NCBI GenBank assembly: GCA_023423015.1
Contig: JAFAGE010000180.1
Span: forward strand, 1-12,834
Direction: 5' to 3'
DNA from: Bacteroidota bacterium
GTDB taxonomy: Bacteria > Bacteroidota > Bacteroidia > Chitinophagales > Chitinophagaceae
Length of the DNA: 12,834 nt
Made by a program: the position numbers and the translations under genes. The notes below the pieces were generated by a model. It was given only the letters and a program-made list of their open reading frames with translations. It ran no database searches and was not told where the DNA came from. Shown here piece by piece: positions 1-6,258 of this stretch (its first letter is position 1; each line of letters starts with the position of its first letter).

Positions 1-1
1 A

Positions 2-772
2 TACAATATTCAGCTGATCAGTTCCGAAGCCGTAAACCCGCAGAACGTCCAGGTACTGCGGTCAATGCTCGAGGGTTTGATCAATAATATCAATAAAAGT
101 GTTTTCGCCGAATCCCCAACGGTAGCAACCATCAGCAATAAAGTGGAAACAGTTCCGGGCCGGGTTTATCGAACAATCGATTTCATATTGCCGGGTCAAT
201 TGGGATTCTCATTATTAAGTGCCGGAGTTTTTGGTGTGGCGTTTATATTCTTCAGTCTGCGCCAGACACTTGTATTGAAGCGGTTTTTTGCCACTCCGAT
301 ACGACGCTCATACATTGTTTTTGGTGAAGCACTGAGCCGTGTAATATTCCAGATGATTACGGCAGTGGTCATTCTGCTTATCGGTCATTTTGCGTTCCAG
401 TTTACCCTGGTGCATGGATGGGCAACGTTCTTCGAGCTTTTGTTGCTCAGCTTTATCGGTCTTGCTGTGTTCATGGGTTTTGGTTTTGTAGTAAGCGGCG
501 TTGCGAAAAATGAAAGTTCCATTCCGCCATTCGCAAACCTGTTCACGTTACCACAATTTCTCCTTGCCGGAACTTTTTTCCCGATAGATAATTTTCCCGG
601 ATGGCTGCAGCCGATCTGTAAAATTTTACCACTGACGCACCTGAACGACGCAATGCGCAATGTTGCATTTGAAGGAGCACGCATTACCGATTGTGGTACG
701 CAACTCGCTGTTCTTGGAGCATGGGGCATCGTGGCTTATGGTGTGGCAATTAAGGTGTTTAAGTGGGAATGA
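2..772 (+). CDS. ABC-2 type transporter permease (5' end outside window)
   Basis: This is the membrane subunit of an ABC-type exporter, an integral inner-membrane protein that would pair with an ATP-binding subunit. The reading frame is already open at the window edge (codon phase from base 2), so the N-terminus, including the expected first membrane helix, is missing; the ATG at 65 is internal. About 256 residues are visible. A soluble stretch (visible residues ~1-58) is followed by about five hydrophobic segments (~60-85, ~108-132, ~143-166, ~175-193, ~234-252). The layout of an extracytoplasmic loop, a helix cluster, the conserved-looking LAGTFFPIDNFPGWLQ region and a last helix ending in basic residues is typical of the ABC-2 membrane family (DrrB/NodJ/YhhJ-like). 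The substrate cannot be read from the sequence. The ATPase gene is presumably upstream, outside the window. It is followed after 30 bases by the SRPBCC gene on the same strand, so the two may be co-transcribed. Confidence 0.88.
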   Translation, partial: YNIQLISSEAVNPQNVQVLRSMLEGLINNINKSVFAESPTVATISNKVETVPGRVYRTIDFILPGQLGFSLLSAGVFGVAFIFFSLRQTLVLKRFFATPIRRSYIVFGEALSRVIFQMITAVVILLIGHFAFQFTLVHGWATFFELLLLSFIGLAVFMGFGFVVSGVAKNESSIPPFANLFTLPQFLLAGTFFPIDNFPGWLQPICKILPLTHLNDAMRNVAFEGARITDCGTQLAVLGAWGIVAYGVAIKVFKWE

Positions 773-802
773 TACATGTGAAATGGTTAATTAAACGATA
801 CA

Positions 803-1246
803 ATGAAGTTTATCAAGCTGGCAATTATCAGTTTCGTTGCCTTTTTTATTCTGTTGTACCTGATGTCGCTGTTGATTCCGTCGCATGTCAGAATTTCGCG
901 TGCGATCAATATTCAAACGACTGCCCGGGAGTTGCGACCTCTCGTTTCTGATACCGCGACGTGGGGGCGATGGATGACTTTGAACACGGATAGTATTGAG
1001 ACTTCCATATTGGGTGTGAGCGATTCTCTTGTACAAACCCGCTGGAACTACAAGGGTCGTACGATTGCCAGTTCATTCCGGCTGGAAGAATCTGCCGGTG
1101 TCACAGCCCTTCAATGGTATTTCGATTTTGAATTGAAGTGGTACCCCTGGGAGAAATTCGGAAGCATAACCTTTGATAAACAATTCGGAGGCCCAATGGA
1201 AACTTCGCTGAATAATCTTAAGAAACTGATCGAGAACTCTCCTTAA
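803..1246 (+). CDS. Membrane-anchored SRPBCC (START/polyketide-cyclase-like) family protein
   Basis: This is a 147-residue protein with one N-terminal hydrophobic helix (residues ~4-25, after MKFIK) followed by a soluble domain of ~120 residues. The soluble part resembles the SRPBCC fold (START/Bet v1-like hydrophobic-ligand-binding domain) of Bacteroidota proteins. It begins with a strand (~HVRISRAINI), has a WGRW segment near residue 54, mid-domain strands (WNYKGRTIASSFRL) and a C-terminal amphipathic helix (GGPMETSLNNLKKLIE), which closes the binding cavity in this fold. At 147 residues it is shorter than many membrane-anchored SRPBCC proteins (about 170-180), the centre of the domain being compact. 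The ligand and role are unknown. The ATG at 803 is preceded by an A/T-rich leader without a clear Shine-Dalgarno sequence, as is usual in Bacteroidota. It lies 30 bases after the permease and 30 bases before the DUF2911 gene, suggesting one transcript. Confidence 0.75.
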   Translation: MKFIKLAIISFVAFFILLYLMSLLIPSHVRISRAINIQTTARELRPLVSDTATWGRWMTLNTDSIETSILGVSDSLVQTRWNYKGRTIASSFRLEESAGVTALQWYFDFELKWYPWEKFGSITFDKQFGGPMETSLNNLKKLIENSP

Positions 1247-1276
1247 CTTAGATGCCTCAAACTAAAAAATCTCTTT

Positions 1277-1780
1277 ATGAGACAAATTCTCTTTCTATCG
1301 CTCATCCTCCTGTCTGCTGCTTTTATGGAATGCAGCAGCCAGCCTCCGAAAAGCCCCAGGGTTAAAGCAGAAGGCAAGGATGTGGAAGTATCTTACGGAC
1401 AACCTTCCAAACGTGACCGTGTTATTTTCGGTGAACTCGAACCGTATGGCAAAGTTTGGAGAACCGGCGCAAATGAAGCAACGGAAATCACTTTCAAAAA
1501 AGATGTGGTATTTGGCGGCCAGCCTGTTAAGGCAGGTACTTATACCCTGTTTACCATTCCACAGCAGAACGAGTGGACTGTAATCCTCAATCCTGAATTA
1601 AAACAATGGGGTGCTTATGGCTATGACAAGATAAAGGCTAAAGATTTACCTCATATTAAAGTTCCGGCGCAAAAAGTAGATTCGCCAATAGAGAAGCTTA
1701 CCTTGCGTTTCGACGACCAGAACAGCCTGATCATCGAATGGGATCAGACGCGTGTTTCGGTTCCTATCCAAAGTGCGTAA
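1277..1780 (+). CDS. DUF2911 domain protein, secreted or lipoprotein
   Basis: This 167-residue exported protein belongs to the DUF2911 family, which is widespread in Bacteroidota and of unknown function. Residues 1-18 form a hydrophobic signal sequence. Cys19, followed by SSQ, could be a lipidation site, but the preceding FME is a poor lipobox, so ordinary signal-peptide cleavage is also possible. The family core is clear: a SPR-V-K-EGKDVEVSYGQPSKRDR segment (residues ~26-48), FGELEPYGKVWRTGANEATEI (~51-71), and KAGTYTLFTIP followed by EWTVILN (~85-105). These strands form a compact beta domain. The C-terminal part (~128-164) continues with short strands. It is the last gene of the rightward group and ends 15 bases before a strong terminator hairpin, which fits it being at the 3' end of an operon with the SRPBCC protein and perhaps the permease. 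Nothing here tells its biochemical activity. Confidence 0.87.
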   Translation: MRQILFLSLILLSAAFMECSSQPPKSPRVKAEGKDVEVSYGQPSKRDRVIFGELEPYGKVWRTGANEATEITFKKDVVFGGQPVKAGTYTLFTIPQQNEWTVILNPELKQWGAYGYDKIKAKDLPHIKVPAQKVDSPIEKLTLRFDDQNSLIIEWDQTRVSVPIQSA

Positions 1781-1794
1781 TTCGTGGTACATAC

Positions 1795-1830
1795 AACGGC
1801 AAACGGATCTTTTTTCGTTTGCCGTTTTTA
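1795..1830 (+). terminator. Intrinsic terminator after the DUF2911 gene
   Basis: A perfect 11-bp inverted repeat (AACGGCAAACG at 1795-1805 and its complement at 1816-1826) encloses a 10-base loop containing a run of T. The T tract after the stem (1825-1829, then TTTT after one A) makes it a good rho-independent terminator for rightward transcripts. On the minus strand no U tract follows the stem, so it would serve bioA poorly. The T tract overlaps the bioA stop codon at 1828-1830. Confidence 0.88.
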
Positions 1831-3132
1831 TTTTCCCTCCTTCCTGAGATCTTTCAACACGTTCAACACGGCGTTCTGAACCATTTCCATTTGTTCTGCT
1901 GTAAGGCAATATGGAGGCATCAGGTACACGGTATTTCCGAGTGGACGCAAATACACCTGTTTCGATAATAAACGGGAAGTAATCACGTCCCGAAGTGAAC
2001 TGGTATATCCGCCGTCTGCCACATCTTTATCGAAAGCTATGATAGTTCCCCTGTAACGGATATCCGATAAGCCCAACGTCTTTGCTTCAGCCACCAGCTG
2101 TTTGGCAAACGTCTCATTTTCCGAGCCGATACGCGCAATGTTCTGCATGGTGTCGGGATCTTCAAAAATATCAAGGCTCGCTAGCGCTGCGGCGCATGCT
2201 AAAGGGTTCGCGGTATATGAGTGTCCGTGATAAAATGTTTTCAATACATCATCGTCCACAAAAGCTTCGTAAACTTCGTTGGTGCATGCAGTCACTCCCA
2301 ACGCCATGGTGCCACCTGTGAGGCCTTTACTCAGGCAAATAATATCAGCCTGCGTGTTGCACCACATGGATGCAAACATTTTCCCTGTTCTTCCGAAACC
2401 TGTCATTACTTCGTCGGCGATGCACAGAACACCGCTGGCACGGCATAATTTGAGAAATTCCTCCAAAGCAGTTGGTTCATACATCAGCATTCCTCCCGCC
2501 CCCTGGATAAGGGGTTCATAAATCACACATGCGCAATCGGCCAGCAAATCAACAGCAGCCGCTTTGTCCATGCCATCAATAGAAAACGGATTGTTGTTTG
2601 TTGGAACATTGGCAAAAACTACTTCGAATAATTTATCGTTGAAGGCCTGGTTGAAGAGGCTGCGTCCACTGAAGCTCATCGCGCCAAATGTGTCTCCATG
2701 GTAGGCATTTTTCAGGGCTAGTACTTTGGTGCGGGGGATTTCTTTATTCTTCCAGTATTGCAAGGCCATTTTAACGGCCACTTCGGTGGCGGTGGAGCCA
2801 TTGTCGGAATAAAAAATCCTGGAGTAGTTACCTGGCAAAATATCGAGGAGGCGTTCGGCAAGTTGAACAGCGGGTTCGTGCGTGAAGCCGGCAAATATTA
2901 CCTGTTCAAGTTGCAGTGCCTGTTCAAACATTTTGCCGGCAATGTAGCCATTGCCATGTCCGTGCACATTCACCCACCAGCTGCTGATAGCATCTATATA
3001 CCTGTTCCCGTGTTCATCTTCAAGCCATACTCCTTCTCCTTTAACGATTGGTATAGGTTCGGGGGTGTACTTTTGATGTGTGTAGGGGTGCCATATTACC
3101 CTTTTATCTCGTTGCGCCAGAGTCAATGCCAT
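1828..3132 (-). CDS. bioA: Adenosylmethionine-8-amino-7-oxononanoate aminotransferase
   Basis: BioA is the cytosolic PLP enzyme that transfers an amino group from S-adenosylmethionine to 8-amino-7-oxononanoate, giving 7,8-diaminononanoate for biotin synthesis. At 434 residues it is of normal full length. Visible features of class III aminotransferases and of BioA itself are SSWWVNVHGH (residues ~50-59, substrate pocket Trp), the phosphate-binding NGS (~111-113), AYHGDTFGAMS with Tyr144 stacking near PLP, IADEVMTGFGRTG with Asp240 contacting the pyridine nitrogen, LSKGLTGG with Lys269 as the likely Schiff-base lysine, and YLRPLG with Arg396 near the substrate carboxylate. It starts at an ATG (3130-3132) without a clear Shine-Dalgarno sequence and is divergent from the ECF sigma gene, with 88 bases between them. 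No bioB, bioD or bioF is adjacent, so the pathway is split elsewhere in the genome. The WW-containing motif and the LTGG active site make BioA much more likely than a generic omega-aminotransferase. Confidence 0.96.
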   Translation of the reverse strand: MALTLAQRDKRVIWHPYTHQKYTPEPIPIVKGEGVWLEDEHGNRYIDAISSWWVNVHGHGNGYIAGKMFEQALQLEQVIFAGFTHEPAVQLAERLLDILPGNYSRIFYSDNGSTATEVAVKMALQYWKNKEIPRTKVLALKNAYHGDTFGAMSFSGRSLFNQAFNDKLFEVVFANVPTNNNPFSIDGMDKAAAVDLLADCACVIYEPLIQGAGGMLMYEPTALEEFLKLCRASGVLCIADEVMTGFGRTGKMFASMWCNTQADIICLSKGLTGGTMALGVTACTNEVYEAFVDDDVLKTFYHGHSYTANPLACAAALASLDIFEDPDTMQNIARIGSENETFAKQLVAEAKTLGLSDIRYRGTIIAFDKDVADGGYTSSLRDVITSRLLSKQVYLRPLGNTVYLMPPYCLTAEQMEMVQNAVLNVLKDLRKEGK

Positions 3133-3137
3133 ATTGC

Positions 3138-3145
3138 CAAAGGTA
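3138..3145 (-). promoter_or_regulatory. Possible -7 box (TACCTTTG) upstream of bioA
   Basis: Read on the minus strand, TACCTTTG matches the Bacteroidota primary-sigma -7 consensus TAnnTTTG exactly, ending five bases before the bioA ATG. There is no good TTG -33 element at the right spacing; GTG lies 18 bases upstream. If used, transcription would begin at or inside the start codon region, giving a leaderless or nearly leaderless message. The match may be by chance. Confidence 0.2.
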
Positions 3146-3160
3146 GCAAAGCAGCTTATT

Positions 3161-3178
3161 TTGCACTTCAGGGTGCAA
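3161..3178. promoter_or_regulatory. Inverted repeat TTGCAC-N6-GTGCAA in the divergent bioA/sigma region
   Basis: A perfect 6-bp dyad with a 6-base spacer lies in the 88-base gap between bioA and the ECF sigma gene, a position suitable for an operator acting on either gene. It is not a match to the known BirA operator (TTGTAAACC with its complement 14-15 bases away). No regulator gene is adjacent. Only the symmetry is seen; function is inferred. Confidence 0.25.
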
Positions 3179-3192
3179 CGAAAGGAGTACCA

Positions 3193-3205
3193 TGGTTGTC
3201 AACCA
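3193..3205. promoter_or_regulatory. Palindrome TGGTTG-T-CAACCA upstream of the ECF sigma gene
   Basis: A 13-base perfect dyad (6+1+6) sits 15 bases before the sigma factor ATG at 3221. One half, TTGTCAACC, resembles a BirA half-site, but no partner half-site is found at the usual 14-15 base distance. It could be an operator for either divergent gene or chance symmetry. Confidence 0.22.
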
Positions 3206-3220
3206 CCCGTATATTACCGC

Positions 3221-3781
3221 ATGGATGCGCACAGGTTGGTAAAAGAATGCATTAAGGGAAGTCCGGAGGCCCAGCGTCAGCTTTACGATCAGTTTTCTGA
3301 AGTGATGCTAGGCGTCTGCTACCGGTATACGAAGTCGCAGATGGACGCGGAGGATGTGATGCAGGAAGGATTTATTAAAGTTTTCCGGAATTTAGGCCAG
3401 TTTAAGTTTGAGGGCGAGCTGGGAGGCTGGATTCGGCGCATTATGGTGAATACCGCCCTGAATTACCTGAAAAAGAATCGCAACTACCAATCGGACCTGT
3501 CGTATCTCGACAACGGGATGCATCCGGTGTCGGACGAAAATCCCGATGTGAAACTGCTGGCCAAGGACCTGGCAGATCTGATCAGGCAATTACCTACGGG
3601 ATATCAAACCATTTTCAACCTACATGCGGTAGAAGGTTTCACACATGTTGAAATCGGTAAAATGCTGGGAATTAACGAAGGCACCAGCCGTTCGCAATAT
3701 GCGCGCGCAAGGAGCCTTTTGATCGCCTGGCTTGAAAAACAATCAGAAGAACGCAAAACAGCAATATATGTCCGACCATAA
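3221..3781 (+). CDS. ECF-type RNA polymerase sigma-70 factor
   Basis: This 186-residue protein is a two-domain extracytoplasmic-function sigma factor that would direct RNA polymerase to a specific promoter set. Region sigma-2 spans residues ~10-87 and contains DAEDVMQEGFIKVFRNLGQF, then GGWIRRIMVNTALNYLKK for -10 recognition and melting. A variable linker follows at ~88-112. Region sigma-4 spans ~115-172 with LP-GYQTIFNLHAVEGFTHVEIGKMLGI and the recognition helix around TSRSQYARARSLL. The frame is open further upstream to a TTG at 3134, but homologous sigma factors start close to region 2. The ATG at 3221 gives a normal length and leaves room for a promoter, so it was chosen. It overlaps by 14 bases the following gene for an anti-sigma-like protein, which strongly suggests co-translation and a cognate sigma/regulator pair. 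The regulon cannot be deduced here. Confidence 0.94.
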   Translation: MDAHRLVKECIKGSPEAQRQLYDQFSEVMLGVCYRYTKSQMDAEDVMQEGFIKVFRNLGQFKFEGELGGWIRRIMVNTALNYLKKNRNYQSDLSYLDNGMHPVSDENPDVKLLAKDLADLIRQLPTGYQTIFNLHAVEGFTHVEIGKMLGINEGTSRSQYARARSLLIAWLEKQSEERKTAIYVRP

Positions 3782-5228
3782 TTTTGAGAAGCAGGTCCGG
3801 CAGAAGCTTGATGACCTGCGTTTGACTCCTTCGCCACAGGCGTGGGGGAACATAGAGCGGGAAATCGGCCACCATCGCCGTCGCCGTACACCACTGCTGT
3901 GGCTGGGCCTCGTGATACTCGGGCTTGGAGCGGGAGGTTATTTTATTCTAACCGAGCCTGATACGCTTTCGCAAAAACAACTCGCCAATTCGGATGCAAT
4001 CGCCGAAACCCAAACCGCTGTGCCCGAACAACCGCAAACTACTGCTATCAACGAATTGCCCAAAACCATCAAACCAGGATCTTCAACTGAACAACCACAA
4101 GCCGCCGTTCGTGCTAGATCCCAAAGCGAATCCGGAACAGTAAGAGGAACAGTGTCGCCAAATCAAAGGGGTAGCAAAAAGCCTCTCAATGCCGCATCTG
4201 CCCGGGTACAAACACCAAAAGGGGGTGATGCACCGGAAACGATGGAATCTCAAAGAGAGAGCAGCAAAATATCGCCTCGCCCAATTGTTCCGGAAAGTGA
4301 GGTCAACGTCCCGGTAATCCAGGGAACTGCAAATAATTTAAATACCAATTCATCTTTTAAATTAATCAGCCATTACACAACTATACCTTCCACTCAGCAA
4401 CAATCAATTGCTAAACCATTAAAAGCATCTGCATTCAATCTGACATCTCCGGCAACGCTGAAGCTTTCGCCTGCAGAAGCTGCAGCGTCACCGCTGCTGC
4501 AAAAACCGAAAAAGTGGTCGTTTGGGGTAAGTGTCTTTGCTGGTATATCAGGGATGAACGACAACCTGTTTCTCGATCTTAAGAAGAATGCGACAGGAAG
4601 TAATTTTGCAGTGAACGCAGCTTTTGCAGCGGCACCGCACACGCCATTTAAGATTGCTCCGGATTTTGCATATTCAGCCGGCCTGGTTGTGAAATATGAA
4701 TTGTCGAAAAGATTCCAGATCAGCAGCGGAATTAACTACCAGCAACTGAATACACGTTTTAAATTAGGTAACAGGGTTTTTGGATACCAGGCCGTAAACG
4801 CAGCTCCTTTTGCAGCCCCGGCTCCCTATGTACGTAATTATTTTACCCTGGAAAGGCACGAAGCGCAAAACCTGAAGAACACTTACCATTTCGCCGAACT
4901 TCCGGTAACCTTGCATACACGACTCACAAACTCGCGCAATTTGCCAATCTATTGGAATTTCAGCTTGTCGTGGTCGCAACTGCTTTCATCGAACAGCATG
5001 CAATTCGACTCAAATACCGGTGTGTATTACAGCAACAAAAACTCACTGCATAAAACACAGTTTGGGATCAACACCGGGTTCGACTTTGTTGCATTCAGTC
5101 GCACAAAAATGCCGTTGTGGATAGGGCCTGCTGTACGCCATAACATTAAGCCGGTAGGTAGTAATGGGTTTGCTTCCGGCAAATACTTTCTTTCAGGAGG
5201 TGTGAACGTGAAATTATTCATTCGCTGA
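3768..5228 (+). CDS. Anti-sigma-like membrane protein with C-terminal outer-membrane-barrel-like domain
   Basis: This is a 486-residue protein encoded directly after, and overlapping, the ECF sigma gene. Residues 1-40 form a charged head (NFEKQVRQKLDDL, then PSPQAWGNIEREI and a basic HHRRRR), as in the cytoplasmic part of Bacteroidota sigma regulators. Residues ~42-62 (PLLWLGLVILGLGAGGYFIL) are a clear membrane helix, with the arginines before it implying that the head is inside. Residues ~65-245 are a low-complexity Pro/Gln/Ser/Thr/Ala-rich linker, likely periplasmic. Residues ~249-486 contain alternating strands (WSFGVSVFAGI, YSAGLVVKYELSKRFQISSGINY, AELPVTLHTRL, IYWNFSLSWSQLL, FGINTGFDFVAF, FLSGGVNVKLFIR) resembling small Bacteroidota outer-membrane beta-barrels. 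The frame is open to an ATG at 3732, inside the sigma gene, but the ATG at 3768 is preferred because it gives the usual short head. Its likely job is control of the neighbouring sigma factor by an envelope signal; this is inferred from context. The barrel call is by strand pattern only. Confidence 0.8.
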   Translation: MSDHNFEKQVRQKLDDLRLTPSPQAWGNIEREIGHHRRRRTPLLWLGLVILGLGAGGYFILTEPDTLSQKQLANSDAIAETQTAVPEQPQTTAINELPKTIKPGSSTEQPQAAVRARSQSESGTVRGTVSPNQRGSKKPLNAASARVQTPKGGDAPETMESQRESSKISPRPIVPESEVNVPVIQGTANNLNTNSSFKLISHYTTIPSTQQQSIAKPLKASAFNLTSPATLKLSPAEAAASPLLQKPKKWSFGVSVFAGISGMNDNLFLDLKKNATGSNFAVNAAFAAAPHTPFKIAPDFAYSAGLVVKYELSKRFQISSGINYQQLNTRFKLGNRVFGYQAVNAAPFAAPAPYVRNYFTLERHEAQNLKNTYHFAELPVTLHTRLTNSRNLPIYWNFSLSWSQLLSSNSMQFDSNTGVYYSNKNSLHKTQFGINTGFDFVAFSRTKMPLWIGPAVRHNIKPVGSNGFASGKYFLSGGVNVKLFIR

Positions 5229-6194
5229 AGCAGGCAGAACTTCCGAAGACAGGAATCGGAGATTTCGTTTGATGCCCTGGAATTTGGACCTCCTGATCGG
5301 GGAGTTCCGGAAAACTTTCCGGAAGCTTTCTTCAGTCATTTCTTCCCAATCGCTGGTAGAAAGGTTTAGAATGCCTGCCAGAGGTGTGAAACCTTCTTCA
5401 CGCGTTGGTGTAGCGAAACGGTTCCATGGACAAACATCCTGGCATACATCACAACCGAACATCCAGTTCTGGAACTTTCCCTTCATTTCGTCGGGAATAA
5501 GCATGTCTTTAAGCTCGATGGTAAAGTAGGAGATACACCTGCTGCCGTCAACAACCCTGTTATCGAGGATGGCATCTGTGGGACATGCATCAATACACTT
5601 TGTGCAGGTTCCGCAATAATCCTTTGCAAACGGATCATCGTACTCGAGTTCGAGATCAGTGATCAGTGTGGCAATGAAGAAAAAGCTTCCTGCTTTTTTT
5701 GTAATCAGGTTACCGCTTTTGCCAATCCAGCCCGTTCCGCTGCGTTGCGCCCAGCTTCGTTCGAGAACAGGCGCAGAATCCACAAATCCCCTACCATTTA
5801 TCTCCCCGATATTTTCGCGGAGCATTTGCAGCAAACGTTTAAGTTTAGCACGTATCACTTCATGATAATCGTTACCATATGCATATTTCGAAATATGATA
5901 GGTTTCCTGCTCCTGTTGCTGCGAAGGAAAATAGTTGAGCAAAAGTGTGATTACCGACTTTGCTCCAGGTACTAACTTACCAGGGTCTACACGCATCTCG
6001 AAATGATTTTCCATGTACTTCATGGTACCGTGCATGCCTTTGTTTAGCCAGTTTTCAAGCCGCGCTGCATCGTCATCAAGACGCCGGGCCTTCGCAATGC
6101 CGCAAAAATCAAAACCAAGTTGCGATGCGAAATTGCGCAGGAGAGTAGTATCGTTGTTCCGGGTAAACAATGTAAACGGGTGAAAATACACCAA
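5214..6194 (-). CDS. queG: Epoxyqueuosine reductase (tRNA queuosine synthesis)
   Basis: QueG is a cobalamin- and iron-sulfur-dependent cytosolic enzyme that reduces epoxyqueuosine to queuosine at the wobble position of tRNAs with GUN anticodons. Visible features are the N-terminal LGFDFCGIAKA (residues ~26-36), a NKGMHGTMKYM segment (~51-61), LVPGAKSVI-LLLNYFP (~74-90), VDSAPVLER with Asp139 as the likely catalytic acid, and GWIGKSGNLI (~155-164). A ferredoxin-like double 4Fe-4S region follows: C194-x2-C-x2-C-x3-CP, Cys220 in the RCISY motif, and C248-x2-C-x3-CP. At 326 residues it is shorter than E. coli QueG (379), lacking much of the C-terminal repeat extension, as in many relatives. No in-frame ATG precedes residue 54, so the start must be a TTG or GTG. 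TTG at 6194 is given here; GTG at 6191 or TTG at 6170 are alternatives, the last giving an N-terminus closest to the family. The 3' end overlaps the convergent gene by 15 bases. Confidence 0.95.
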   Translation of the reverse strand: MVYFHPFTLFTRNNDTTLLRNFASQLGFDFCGIAKARRLDDDAARLENWLNKGMHGTMKYMENHFEMRVDPGKLVPGAKSVITLLLNYFPSQQQEQETYHISKYAYGNDYHEVIRAKLKRLLQMLRENIGEINGRGFVDSAPVLERSWAQRSGTGWIGKSGNLITKKAGSFFFIATLITDLELEYDDPFAKDYCGTCTKCIDACPTDAILDNRVVDGSRCISYFTIELKDMLIPDEMKGKFQNWMFGCDVCQDVCPWNRFATPTREEGFTPLAGILNLSTSDWEEMTEESFRKVFRNSPIRRSKFQGIKRNLRFLSSEVLPASANE

Positions 6195-6246
6195 CCTGTT
6201 CTAATGCAGGCTGGCTGTGCTGCAAATATTTCCTAAATTAAAGCCC

Positions 6247-6254
6247 CAAATTTA
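6247..6254 (-). promoter_or_regulatory. Possible -7 box (TAAATTTG) for queG
   Basis: On the minus strand TAAATTTG matches the Bacteroidota -7 consensus TAnnTTTG exactly, about 53 bases before the annotated queG start. No TTG is found 19-21 bases upstream of it, so only half of the promoter is supported. It lies just before the xylB ATG at 6259, in the 64-base divergent gap. Confidence 0.25.
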
Positions 6255-6258
6255 ACGC

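Noticed and set aside
3194..3204. BirA-type biotin operator upstream of bioA
   Set aside because: Only one half-site-like sequence is present and no partner occurs 14-15 bases away on either side.
3134..3220. N-terminal extension of the ECF sigma factor from a TTG at 3134
   Set aside because: It would fill the whole divergent gap, lacks sigma-factor similarity and uses a weak start. The ATG at 3221 gives a normal ECF length.
3732..3767. Upstream ATG for the anti-sigma-like protein
   Set aside because: It adds 12 Lys/Asn/Gln-rich residues inside the sigma gene. The ATG at 3768 gives the usual short overlap and the expected N-terminus.
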